Below, piece after piece: positions 9,359 to 17,913 of a stretch of DNA of 64,000 nt. The notes below the pieces were generated by a model, which was given only the letters and a program-made list of their open reading frames with translations, had not been told where the DNA came from and did no database searches. This DNA is from an uncultured Prevotellaceae bacterium (GTDB lineage Bacteria; Bacteroidota; Bacteroidia; Bacteroidales; Bacteroidaceae), in contig ONDJ01000007.1 in assembly GCA_900316575.1 (NCBI GenBank), forward strand, positions 1 through 64,000. Direction: 5' to 3'. A program made the position numbers and the translations under genes. How positions within the stretch are numbered: position 1 is the first letter of the stretch; every line of letters starts with the position of its first letter.

Positions 9359-10822
9359 ATGAAAGAAGAAATATGTAACAAAATCAGGCAGCACTTTTCT
9401 GCCATGTCTATCTATAAAGACCCTGCATCGACAAGCAGCTTGTTTGCAGGTCGAAACCTTCCTGCCTTCGTGAAGGACTTTCTGCTAAAGCGTTATCTGA
9501 ATGTTCAGACGGGAGAGATAGACAAGTTGTCCTTGACGCAGTTTCTTGACAAGGTGATACCTTCGCAACAAGGCATTGTGAAAGACCGCTTGCAGAATGG
9601 CGAGGAAGTCACTTTGCTGGCACGTTTCATGGTGTACATTGACATTGTGAAAAACGAGCGGCAGTTTGCTATTCCCGACTATGGCATCAAACTGCGTGAA
9701 GGCATCATACCCGAATATGTCTATTCTAAGAACTCTAGCGATTTTGTGGATGGTGAGCGATGGGGAATCATCAAACTCTGCCTACTGCCGGACAACAATG
9801 GTAAGACCAGCCATATTCAGATGGTGGACTACAAAGCATTCAAGCCCTATAGTTCGGTGGATATAGGCTATCTGGCTGATGCTCGCCAATATTTCACTAC
9901 GCAAGAGTGGATAGATGTGCTTTTGTCGGCTATGGAGTACGACCCCGATGGATTTACTTCATTGACTCAGAAATTAGAGTTCTTGACCCGACTGCTGATA
10001 TTTATTGAGCCAAGGTTGAACGTAATAGAATTGGCTCCCAAAGGAACAGGTAAGAGCTATGTGTTTGGCAATCTGTCTAAGTATGGTTGGCTGGTCAGTG
10101 GTGGCAAAGTGACACGTGCCAAACTGTTCTTTGACAAAGCCAAACAGCAGAACGGCATTATCAAGAACCACGACTTTACGGTCTTCGACGAGATTCAGAC
10201 TATCGTGTTCCAGGAGCCTGCAGAAATACAAGCAGCCTTGAAATCGTATTTGGAAAGCGGTAAGACAACGATTGACAATAATGAGTTTACTTCAGAGTGT
10301 GGACTGATGCTGATGGGTAATATCCCCCTGTCAGCGCATAATGTGCCACTTTCGCAGATGTATTTCGACAATCTGCCAAAGAACTTTCGTGAGTCTGCTC
10401 TGCTTGACCGTTTCCACTGTTTCATTGAAGGCTGGTTGTTGCCCCGCGTGGATAAGAGTATGATATTCAAAGGATGGACAATCAATGTGGAGTATTTCTC
10501 AGAGATACTTCACGCCATGCGTACACAGAATACTTACGGACTGCTTTTTGACCAATTGGTCAAGTTCGAAGAGAAAGCCGATGTCCGTGACAGTAATGCC
10601 ATTAAGCGTATAGCAACGGGCTATATGAAATTGCTCTTCCCCCATTGGCATCGGATAGAAAATGTCAATGAAGACGAGTTCCGCATGTATTGCTTAGAAC
10701 CAGCTATACACAGACGCGGAATTGTAAAAACACAATGTCATAATATAGACCCAGAGTTCAAGACACGTATGCCGGTAGTAGATATTGTAGGACGGGGATT
10801 TACGGAAAATAAGCTTTTCTAA
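9359..10822 (+). CDS. brxL: BrxL, short form: AAA+ ATPase without a Lon protease domain
   Basis: A protein of 487 residues. After an N-terminal domain of about 200 residues, an AAA+ core shows Walker A PKGTGKSY near residue 226 and Walker B TVFDEIQT near 272. A GNIPLSAHN segment follows, in the position of sensor 1, and then FRESALLDRFHCF. Long BrxL proteins of about 680 residues carry a C-terminal Lon-like (S16) region. Here the reading frame ends after PVVDIVGRGFTENKLF, and I see no Ser-Lys protease motif in it or in the following DNA. This probably belongs to the short BrxL subfamily of about 450-490 residues rather than being a broken gene. It is the last gene of the island. Confidence 0.82.
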   Translation: MKEEICNKIRQHFSAMSIYKDPASTSSLFAGRNLPAFVKDFLLKRYLNVQTGEIDKLSLTQFLDKVIPSQQGIVKDRLQNGEEVTLLARFMVYIDIVKNERQFAIPDYGIKLREGIIPEYVYSKNSSDFVDGERWGIIKLCLLPDNNGKTSHIQMVDYKAFKPYSSVDIGYLADARQYFTTQEWIDVLLSAMEYDPDGFTSLTQKLEFLTRLLIFIEPRLNVIELAPKGTGKSYVFGNLSKYGWLVSGGKVTRAKLFFDKAKQQNGIIKNHDFTVFDEIQTIVFQEPAEIQAALKSYLESGKTTIDNNEFTSECGLMLMGNIPLSAHNVPLSQMYFDNLPKNFRESALLDRFHCFIEGWLLPRVDKSMIFKGWTINVEYFSEILHAMRTQNTYGLLFDQLVKFEEKADVRDSNAIKRIATGYMKLLFPHWHRIENVNEDEFRMYCLEPAIHRRGIVKTQCHNIDPEFKTRMPVVDIVGRGFTENKLF

Positions 10823-11027
10823 CTATTGGCAGTCTATCTATATTAATAAGGAAAACGAGAGGTTGGCAGATTATCACAATCCGATAAAGGAGGATTACAT
10901 TTGGCCTTTAACCCGCAAATTACCCACCAGAACGCTTTTTTGTAGGAGGTCCTGAGAATTGCGGACTTTGTTAAAAATTCTTTTTGTTGCCAAAAGGGCA
11001 TTTCTTTTGAAAAAAGATTAAAATATT

Positions 11028-11060
11028 CTTGGTGTTAAATCGGCTTCGTGCATATTTTTG
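11028..11060 (+). promoter_or_regulatory. Promoter of rnr
   Basis: CTTG at 11028-11031 and TATTTTTG at 11053-11060 are separated by 21 bases, a good fit to the Bacteroidetes TTTG-N19-23-TAnnTTTG promoter. Transcription would begin near 11067 and leave a leader of about 170 bases. The stretch 10823-11027 between brxL and this promoter holds no gene or clear terminator that I can see. Confidence 0.7.
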
Positions 11061-11090
11061 CAGCGTCAAACAAAAAGACAAAGTTTTTTC

Positions 11091-11160
11091 ATCTCTATAT
11101 AAGTTCTGTGAGGCAGCGTGCGTCGGGAGACGGGTGCTGCTTTTTTGAATTTATAGAGAT
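11091..11160 (+). promoter_or_regulatory. Nested stem-loops in the rnr leader, with a terminator-like hairpin
   Basis: An outer stem pairs ATCTCTATA 11091-11099 perfectly with TATAGAGAT 11152-11160. Inside it, 11113-11124 pairs with 11129-11140 (GCAGC/GCTGC outer part, CGTC/GACG inner part) and is followed by six Ts at 11141-11146, the form of an intrinsic terminator. It lies between the rnr promoter and the start codon, so it may act as an attenuator or stability element for rnr mRNA. Alternatively the inner hairpin terminates read-through from the BREX operon. Confidence 0.6.
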
Positions 11161-11237
11161 TGCGGTGTGTATTGGAGTTCTTTGATTGCTCGTATTGCTC
11201 ACCATTCTTTAGGATTATTCAATAAAATAGTTATACC

Positions 11238-13466
11238 ATGCCAAAGAAAAACGCTTCGCGCCGATTGACTAAGCGCGATATCTATTCCTTTTTGATAGAT
11301 TTCTTTGAGTCACAGCCAGGGAAATCGTTTACAGCTAAACAGGTGTTTACGGCTTTGAAGTTGAAGACACATCCGCAGCGGATGTTGTGCATCGATGTGC
11401 TTGACGAACTGACGATGGAAGACTACGTGGGTCGTACAGCCGATGGCGGTTATCGTTTTGTGGCTCGGCAACAGGTGATGGAAGGTACGTTTCGTCGTAG
11501 GCCTAATGGTCGAAATGTGTTTGAGCCTGATGATGGAGGCAAATCGGTGTTGGTGTTTGAGCGCAATTCGCGTCACGCTTTAGACGGCGATCGTGTGCGT
11601 GTTACGTTATTGGCGAAGCGTCGCAGTCATGCTCGTGAGGCTGAGGTGGTGGAGATTGTGAAGCGGGCGCACGATACGTTTGTGGGGCGTTTGAAGGTGG
11701 AACGACAATATGGTTTCTTGATTACAGAGAGTCGTGTGTTGGCTCAAGATATTTTCATTCCGAAAAATGCTTTAGGCGGCGGACGCACGGGCGACAAGGC
11801 GGTGGTGAAAATCACGGAGTGGCCTGATGATGCTAAGAGCCCTATCGGGCGGGTGGTTGATGTGTTGGGACGTGGCGGCGAGAATACTACGGAGATGCAT
11901 GCTATATTGGCAGAATATGGTTTGCCTTATAAATATCCCGAACGTGTTGAGCAAGCAGCTAATGCCATTGACCCAGGTATTACGCCCGAGGAGATTGCGC
12001 GACGTGAGGATTTTCGTGAGGTGACGACGTTCACCATAGACCCACGTGATGCTAAGGATTTTGATGATGCACTCTCGATACGCTTGGCTTCTGGCCAGTG
12101 GGGAGAGCGATCGGCGGTTTACGAAATTGGGGTACACATTGCCGATGTGTCGCACTATGTACGCGAGGGGGATATCATAGACAAAGAAGCACAGCGTAGA
12201 GCAACGAGCATTTATCTCGTGGATCGTACTATTCCTATGCTTCCCGAACGGCTCTGTAACTTTATTTGTTCGCTACGTCCTGATGAGGAAAAACTGGCAT
12301 ATAGTTGCATCTTCTGTATGAACAGTCAGGCAAAAGTGCTTTCGTGGCATTTGGCACACACAGTGATACGTTCTGATCGCCGCTTTGCTTACGAAGAGGT
12401 GCAGACTATATTGGAACAAAACGGGGTTGCCTCGGCTGAAGATCTTGCTTTGCCTGGCGAGCACCCACAGGTGGTAGGTTCAAAGAACAATCCCGTGGGC
12501 GAATTTTCCCGCGAAATTATTGCGCTTGATGCGCTGGCCAAATTGCTGCGGGCAGAACGCTTCAAGCGCGGTTCTATCGGCTTTGACCGTCCTGAGATAC
12601 GTTTTGAAATCGATGAAAAGGGCACACCTATCTCCACTTATATAAAGATAGCCAAGGATGCCAACAAGTTGGTGGAGGAATTTATGCTTCTGGCCAATCG
12701 CTCTGTGGCAGAATACGTGGGACGTGTGCCAAAGGGGAAGAAAGCCAAGGTACTGCCATATCGTATCCACGATGTGCCCGACCAAGAAAAACTTGAAAAG
12801 CTCGCTACCTTTGCAGGTAAGTTTGGTCACAAACTCGTTACCGAAGGTTCAAAGACCGATGTAGCCAAGCGGCTGAATAAACTCCTTGAAGACGTGCATG
12901 GCAAAGCGGAAGAGAAAGCCGTGGAAATGGTTGCTCTTCGTGCCATGCAAAAAGCTCGCTATTCCACGCATAACATAGGCCACTATGGACTGATGTTTCC
13001 CTATTACACACACTTCACTTCGCCTATACGTCGCTATCCTGACACGATGGTACATCGTTTGCTCACACGCTACGAGGAGGGCGGACGCAGTGCTTCGCGT
13101 GAAAAGTACGAAGAACTTTGCGACCATAGTTCCGACATGGAAATGCTCGCCACGCAGGCCGAACGCGCCAGTATCAAATATAAGCAGGTGGAGTTTATGG
13201 CAGCACGGCTCGGACAGACGTTCGAAGGTCACATCAGTGGCATCACAGAGTTTGGTTTCTACGTTGAGATAGAAGAAAATGGCTGCGAAGGCCTCGTACC
13301 GCTGCGCGACTTACAGGGCGATTACTACGAATACGACGACCGCAATTTCTGCCTTGTAGGCCGCCGAACGCACCGCCGTTACAATCTGGGCGATGCCGTA
13401 CGCATTCGCGTTGCGAAAGCCAATCTTGACCGTAAGCAGCTCGACTTTGAACTCGTAGAAGATTAA
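11238..13466 (+). CDS. rnr: Ribonuclease R (RNase II/R family 3'-5' exoribonuclease)
   Basis: A protein of 742 residues that degrades structured RNA processively from the 3' end in mRNA and rRNA quality control. An N-terminal winged-helix region (about 1-70) and cold-shock-like OB domains come first. The RNB catalytic domain begins near residue 265 with TIDPRDAKDFDDALS, whose aspartates bind the catalytic metals. A C-terminal S1 domain (about 650-735) contains GHISGITEFGFYVEIEENG. Length and domain order are those of RNase R. The start ATG lies 13 bases after an AT-rich tract. It is monocistronic, with its own promoter and terminator. Confidence 0.96.
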   Translation: MPKKNASRRLTKRDIYSFLIDFFESQPGKSFTAKQVFTALKLKTHPQRMLCIDVLDELTMEDYVGRTADGGYRFVARQQVMEGTFRRRPNGRNVFEPDDGGKSVLVFERNSRHALDGDRVRVTLLAKRRSHAREAEVVEIVKRAHDTFVGRLKVERQYGFLITESRVLAQDIFIPKNALGGGRTGDKAVVKITEWPDDAKSPIGRVVDVLGRGGENTTEMHAILAEYGLPYKYPERVEQAANAIDPGITPEEIARREDFREVTTFTIDPRDAKDFDDALSIRLASGQWGERSAVYEIGVHIADVSHYVREGDIIDKEAQRRATSIYLVDRTIPMLPERLCNFICSLRPDEEKLAYSCIFCMNSQAKVLSWHLAHTVIRSDRRFAYEEVQTILEQNGVASAEDLALPGEHPQVVGSKNNPVGEFSREIIALDALAKLLRAERFKRGSIGFDRPEIRFEIDEKGTPISTYIKIAKDANKLVEEFMLLANRSVAEYVGRVPKGKKAKVLPYRIHDVPDQEKLEKLATFAGKFGHKLVTEGSKTDVAKRLNKLLEDVHGKAEEKAVEMVALRAMQKARYSTHNIGHYGLMFPYYTHFTSPIRRYPDTMVHRLLTRYEEGGRSASREKYEELCDHSSDMEMLATQAERASIKYKQVEFMAARLGQTFEGHISGITEFGFYVEIEENGCEGLVPLRDLQGDYYEYDDRNFCLVGRRTHRRYNLGDAVRIRVAKANLDRKQLDFELVED

Positions 13467-13523
13467 GGAAAGGAAAGACTTGCCACGCTGTGAGTATTTT
13501 CTTGAAGTATTAACTCATTCTCA

Positions 13524-13585
13524 ACACACACACCTTGTCCTTTCAACTGCTTATTAAGCAAAAAACGGCAACGGTGTGTGTTTTT
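13524..13585 (+). terminator. Terminator downstream of rnr
   Basis: ACACACACC at 13526-13534 pairs with GGTGTGTGT at 13573-13581 and a T-run follows. The loop holds a small secondary hairpin (TGCTTA/TAAGCA). Confidence 0.75.
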
Positions 13586-13595
13586 CAGTGTTAAA

Positions 13596-13627
13596 TTTGC
13601 TAAAAAGTGAAGTTTTCTCTATTTTTG
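13596..13627 (+). promoter_or_regulatory. Promoter of the frdCAB operon
   Basis: TTTG at 13596-13599, a 20-base spacer and TATTTTTG at 13620-13627 form a consensus Bacteroidetes promoter, leaving a leader of about 90 bases before frdC. Confidence 0.85.
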
Positions 13628-13725
13628 CCGCCTATTCGTGTGCTTTTTCTCCTTACTTATTAGGAAAAGTCTCGAGGGCGAACAAACAATTTTATTCTAT
13701 AACTCATCAAAACATCTGTTAACTT

Positions 13726-14424
13726 ATGTGGTTATGTAACTCTTCTGTAGGCAGGAAAGTGGTGATGTCGGTGACTGGTTTAGCACTGGTGCTGTTCCTC
13801 ACGTTTCATGCCTGCATGAATGTGGTGGCTATTTTCTCAAAAGATGGCTACAACGCAATCTGCGAGTTTCTCGGCTCCAACTGGTATGCCGTGGCTGGTA
13901 CGGTTGCCCTGGGCGCACTTGTGGTAATCCACTTCGTGTTTGCCATCATGCTGACCTTGCAAAACCGCAAGGCGCGTGGCGCGAGCCGCTACGAAGTAAC
14001 GTCTATACCCGAAAAGGTAGAATGGGCAAGCCAAAACATGCTCGTATTGGGGCTCATTGTATGCTTGGGTCTCTTGCTCCACCTCTACAACTTCTGGTGG
14101 AACATGATGGCTGCAGAACTTTTGGGCTTTGAACAAATGGCACACAGCCCATCGGATGGCTATGCCTGGATCGCTGAAACATTTAGCAATCCCGTCTTCG
14201 CTGTGCTTTACCTGGTATGGTTCTGTGCCCTGTGGCTCCACTTGACTCACGGTATCTGGAGCGGTTTGCAAACCCTGGGCGCAAGCGGCAAAGTATGGTT
14301 CAGCCGCATCAAGTGCATCAGCTGGATATGGAGCACGGTAGTTATCCTTATGTATGTGACGGTAGTCGTATTCTTCTTTGCCAAGAGCCTCTGCTGTCCT
14401 GAAGCCGCATGTTATTCCTTATAA
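13726..14424 (+). CDS. frdC: Fumarate reductase / succinate dehydrogenase cytochrome b subunit
   Basis: A protein of 232 residues with five predicted membrane segments. It is the di-heme cytochrome b558-type anchor that passes electrons between menaquinone and the FrdAB head. Candidate heme-ligand histidines lie in TFHACMN, VIHFVF, LLHLYNFWW and LHLTHGIWS, one per helix, as in the Wolinella-type single-subunit anchor. It is the first gene of a tight frdC-frdA-frdB operon (12 bases to frdA). In Bacteroidales this complex works mainly as fumarate reductase during succinate-forming fermentation. Annotation as sdhC would be equally acceptable. Confidence 0.93.
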   Translation: MWLCNSSVGRKVVMSVTGLALVLFLTFHACMNVVAIFSKDGYNAICEFLGSNWYAVAGTVALGALVVIHFVFAIMLTLQNRKARGASRYEVTSIPEKVEWASQNMLVLGLIVCLGLLLHLYNFWWNMMAAELLGFEQMAHSPSDGYAWIAETFSNPVFAVLYLVWFCALWLHLTHGIWSGLQTLGASGKVWFSRIKCISWIWSTVVILMYVTVVVFFFAKSLCCPEAACYSL

Positions 14425-14436
14425 ACAGAAAAGACT

Positions 14437-16383
14437 ATGGCAACACTTAATTCACGCATCCCTGAAGGCCCTATAGCCGAAAAGTGGACGAACTATAAAG
14501 CTCACCAAAAATTGGTGAACCCAAAGAACAAACGTAAGCTCGATGTCATCATCGTAGGTACGGGATTGGCCGGAGCCAGTGCCGCTGCTTCGCTTGGTGA
14601 GATGGGCTTCCATGTGCTGAACTTCTGCATTCAGGATTCTCCTCGCCGTGCTCACTCCATTGCAGCTCAGGGAGGTATCAATGCAGCTAAAAACTATCAG
14701 AACGATGGCGACTCTGTGTATCGCCTCTTCTACGACACCGTCAAAGGCGGCGACTATCGTGCTCGTGAAGCCAATGTGTATCGCCTCGCCGAAGTGAGTG
14801 CAAACATCATTGACCAATGTGTGGCTCAGGGCGTACCCTTTGCTCGCGAATATGGCGGAATGTTGGCCAACCGTTCTTTCGGTGGTGCACAGGTGAGCCG
14901 CACGTTCTATGCCAAAGGCCAGACCGGTCAGCAGCTCCTTCTTGGAGCATATAGCTCACTGATGTGTCAGGTCAATAAAGGCACCGTAGAGCTCTTCACA
15001 CGCTATGAAATGCTCGACGTGGTGATAATTGACGGCCGTGCTCGAGGCATCATAGCTCGCAACCTCGTTTCTGGCAAACTTGAACGTTTCAGCGCCAATG
15101 CTGTGGTGATTGCTACCGGCGGCTACGGAAACACCTATTTCCTTTCCACCAATGCCATGGGCTGTAACTGCTCAGCCGCTATTGCCGCCTATCGTCGCGG
15201 TGCTTTGTTTGCTAATCCTAGCTATGTGCAGATCCACCCCACGTGTATCCCCGTTCACGGCGACAAACAGTCAAAACTCACGCTGATGTCAGAGTCGCTT
15301 CGCAACGACGGACGTATCTGGGTGCCCAAGAAACTCGAAGATGCCAAGAAACTGCAGGCTGGCGAAATTCAAGGCAAGGATATTCCCGAAGAAGATCGCG
15401 ACTACTACCTGGAGCGTCGTTATCCCGCTTTTGGCAACCTTGTGCCGCGCGATGTGGCCAGCCGTGCCGCTAAGGAGCGTTGCGACAAAGGCTTCGGTGT
15501 GAACAATACCGGTTTGGCCGTATTCCTCGATTTCTCTCAAGCCATCAAAGACTTTGGTCGCGATGAAATCGAAGCACGCTACGGCAACCTCTTCGATATG
15601 TACGAAGAAATCACCGACGAGAGCCCCTACGAAACACCGATGCAAATCTTCCCCGCCGTGCACTACACAATGGGCGGCATTTGGGTGGACTACGAATTGA
15701 TGACCACCATCAACGGTCTTTTCGCCATCGGCGAATGTAACTTCTCCGACCACGGAGCCAACCGCCTGGGAGCCTCGGCACTGATGCAAGGCTTGGCCGA
15801 CGGCTACTTTGTATTGCCCTATACCATTCAGAACTACTTGGCAGACCAAGCCATCTGGCCCAAGTTGCCTACCGATCTTCCCGAGTTCGAAGCCATAGAA
15901 AAAAATGTGCAAGCGCGTATCGACCGCCTCTTTGCCATTCAAGGCAAGCGTTCGGTGGACAGCATCCACAAAGAGCTCGGCCATATCATGTGGGAATACG
16001 TTGGCATGGGGCGTACCAAGGAAGGACTTGAAAAAGGCATTAAGCTGATCGGCGAACTTCGCAAAGAGTTCTATGCAAACCTCTTCGTTCCAGGTTCGGG
16101 GGAAGGTGTAAACGTTGAGCTTGAAAAAGCTTTGCGCCTTGAAGACTTCTTGCTCATGGGTCAGCTTGTAGCCAACGATGCGCTCCATCGCGAAGAAAGC
16201 TGCGGCGGACACTTCCGCGAGGAGCACCAGACCGAAGAAGGCGAAGCTAAGCGCGACGACGAAAACTTCTTCTATGTAGGCTGTTGGGAATATCAGGGTG
16301 ACGACGACACGAAACCCGTACTTTCCAAAGAGCCACTCAGCTATGAAATCATCAAAGTACAAACCCGTAACTACAAGAACTAA
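14437..16383 (+). CDS. frdA: Fumarate reductase flavoprotein subunit
   Basis: A protein of 648 residues and the catalytic subunit that reduces fumarate to succinate. An N-terminal Rossmann motif ([19 protein letters not shown]) binds [19 protein letters not shown] carries the histidine that holds FAD covalently in this family. [14 protein letters not shown] is the conserved loop with the active-site Arg region. It is 65 residues longer than the enterobacterial form, as is usual for the Bacteroidetes/Wolinella B-type enzyme. It is flanked by the anchor and the iron-sulfur genes with gaps of 12 and 3 bases. Confidence 0.96.
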   Translation: MATLNSRIPEGPIAEKWTNYKAHQKLVNPKNKRKLDVIIVGTGLAGASAAASLGEMGFHVLNFCIQDSPRRAHSIAAQGGINAAKNYQNDGDSVYRLFYDTVKGGDYRAREANVYRLAEVSANIIDQCVAQGVPFAREYGGMLANRSFGGAQVSRTFYAKGQTGQQLLLGAYSSLMCQVNKGTVELFTRYEMLDVVIIDGRARGIIARNLVSGKLERFSANAVVIATGGYGNTYFLSTNAMGCNCSAAIAAYRRGALFANPSYVQIHPTCIPVHGDKQSKLTLMSESLRNDGRIWVPKKLEDAKKLQAGEIQGKDIPEEDRDYYLERRYPAFGNLVPRDVASRAAKERCDKGFGVNNTGLAVFLDFSQAIKDFGRDEIEARYGNLFDMYEEITDESPYETPMQIFPAVHYTMGGIWVDYELMTTINGLFAIGECNFSDHGANRLGASALMQGLADGYFVLPYTIQNYLADQAIWPKLPTDLPEFEAIEKNVQARIDRLFAIQGKRSVDSIHKELGHIMWEYVGMGRTKEGLEKGIKLIGELRKEFYANLFVPGSGEGVNVELEKALRLEDFLLMGQLVANDALHREESCGGHFREEHQTEEGEAKRDDENFFYVGCWEYQGDDDTKPVLSKEPLSYEIIKVQTRNYKN

Positions 16384-16386
16384 GCC

Positions 16387-17145
16387 ATGGCTAAGAATAT
16401 CAGTTTTACCATAAAGTACTGGAAGCAGAATGGCCCGAAGGATGCGGGTCACTTTGAACAGCGTGAGATGCACGACATCCCCGACGACACCAGTTTCCTT
16501 GAAATGCTCGACATCCTCAACGAAGAGCTTATCAACGATGGCAAAGAGCCTTTCACGTTCGACCACGACTGTCGCGAGGGCATTTGCGGCATGTGCTCGC
16601 TCTACATCAATGGTACCCCCCACGGCAAGACCGAGCGCGGAGCTACAACTTGTCAGCTCTATATGCGCCGCTTCAACGATGGCGACGTTATCACCGTAGA
16701 ACCCTGGCGCTCAGCTGCATTCCCCGTGATCAAAGACTGCATGGTTGACCGCTCAGCATTCGACAAGATACAAGCCGCTGGTGGCTATACCACTATCCGC
16801 ACCGGACAAGCACAAGATGCCAATGCTATCCTCATTCCCAAAGAAGATGCCGACGAGGCTATGGACTGCGCCACATGTATAGGTTGCGGAGCTTGTGTAG
16901 CCGCTTGTAAGAATGGTAGTGCTATGCTCTTTGTAAGCTCCAAAGTGTCGCAGCTTGCCTTGTTGCCACAAGGTCGTCCCGAAGCCGCAAGGCGTGCTAA
17001 AGCCATGGTAGCCAAGATGGACGAACTCGGATTTGGTAACTGCACCAATACCCGAGCTTGCGAAGCCGTATGTCCTAAGAATGAAACCATCGCCAACATC
17101 GCTCGCCTCAATCGCGAGTTCCTCAAAGCCAAGTTGGCTGATTGA
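16387..17145 (+). CDS. frdB: Fumarate reductase iron-sulfur subunit
   Basis: A protein of 252 residues that relays electrons from heme b to FAD. The N-terminal ferredoxin domain holds the 2Fe-2S cysteines in [13 protein letters not shown] and GATTCQLY. The C-terminal domain has [15 protein letters not shown] for the 4Fe-4S centre and [14 protein letters not shown] for the 3Fe-4S/4Fe-4S centres. It starts three bases after the frdA stop, and a long terminator hairpin follows. Confidence 0.96.
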   Translation: MAKNISFTIKYWKQNGPKDAGHFEQREMHDIPDDTSFLEMLDILNEELINDGKEPFTFDHDCREGICGMCSLYINGTPHGKTERGATTCQLYMRRFNDGDVITVEPWRSAAFPVIKDCMVDRSAFDKIQAAGGYTTIRTGQAQDANAILIPKEDADEAMDCATCIGCGACVAACKNGSAMLFVSSKVSQLALLPQGRPEAARRAKAMVAKMDELGFGNCTNTRACEAVCPKNETIANIARLNREFLKAKLAD

Positions 17146-17157
17146 TAAGTAATAAGC

Positions 17158-17230
17158 GTGACAAGCGAAAAGAATGGTCTTTATTCTCTTTTAGAGGTTA
17201 TAGATAATCCTTTCGCTTGTCACACTTCTT
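17158..17230 (+). terminator. Terminator of the frdCAB operon
   Basis: A 13-bp perfect stem pairs 17158-17170 (GTGACAAGCGAAA) with 17211-17223. The 40-base loop is partly self-complementary, and a T-rich tail follows. Confidence 0.75.
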
Positions 17231-17266
17231 TTATACAACTTTATTAACCCTTAAATTCTTTTTATT

Positions 17267-17785
17267 ATGAAGAAACTTAGCATTTTGCTCATCGCAGCAG
17301 CAACGCTTTCTTTCACCTCTTGCGGAGGTGGAAAAGAAACTCCCCAACAGGATGCCGCTTCTCAAGAAGCAGCTCAGGCTGCAGTCCAAGACGGCGTAAA
17401 GTACGAAGGCGACAACTACACCATCACCTATCCCAAAGGCTGGCAGGAGACTTCAGGCTTTGGTGATATGCTCAACGCCATGTCAGCCGATGGCGAGATG
17501 AAGCTCATTGCCAACTATCAAGAAGATGGTCCCGCCATTTCAGAGCTTAGCACCTATGCCACCAATCTCAAAGCGTTCCATCAGAATGGTAAATTAGAAG
17601 AGCCCGTATTCAACGACAAGGTGATGACCATGAAAGCCGTTGACGAGGGTAATGTTGAGATTCACTTTGCCGTAATGAAGGAAGACAAGAAAGGCGTCAT
17701 CGGTAGCCTTAAGTTCCCCGAGGCAAAGAGCTCCGATGCAGATGCTATCCTCCAAGGAATTTTGGGCAGCATCGTCTTCAAGTAA
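17267..17785 (+). CDS. Small lipoprotein of unknown function
   Basis: A protein of 172 residues with a lipoprotein signal: MKKLSILLIAAATLSFTSC, with Cys19 as the probable lipidation site. A Gln/Ala-rich linker (about residues 22-45) leads to a compact globular domain of about 125 residues with YTITYPKGWQE near its start. That beginning recalls PsbP-like or surface-associated domains, but I do not recognise the family with confidence. It sits alone between two terminators and is convergent with mutS. Confidence 0.8.
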   Translation: MKKLSILLIAAATLSFTSCGGGKETPQQDAASQEAAQAAVQDGVKYEGDNYTITYPKGWQETSGFGDMLNAMSADGEMKLIANYQEDGPAISELSTYATNLKAFHQNGKLEEPVFNDKVMTMKAVDEGNVEIHFAVMKEDKKGVIGSLKFPEAKSSDADAILQGILGSIVFK

Positions 17786-17807
17786 AACGTTTGCTTCTTT
17801 AGTATGA

Positions 17808-17848
17808 TAAATGCGCATTTGGCCAACAGCCAAGTGCGCATTTACTTT
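17808..17848 (+). terminator. Terminator after the lipoprotein gene, possibly bidirectional
   Basis: Bases 17809-17823 pair with 17829-17843 (AAATGCGCA..GGC with GCC..TGCGCATTT, 15 bp, one wobble) around a 5-base loop. It lies between two convergent genes and could also serve mutS. Confidence 0.85.
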
Positions 17849-17913
17849 ATGATATATTGAGTATATTGGTTTTTTACGAGATAGAATTAGGAGTCGTCTA
17901 TGGTTACCCACGG

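Noticed and set aside
10823-11027. Remnant of a BrxL protease domain or another BREX gene
   Set aside because: All frames are short and interrupted, and none resembles a Lon-type active site.
15289-16623. Open frame of 444 codons antisense to frdA and frdB
   Set aside because: It lies wholly opposite two well-identified genes, has low-complexity composition typical of an antisense shadow, and shows no domain.
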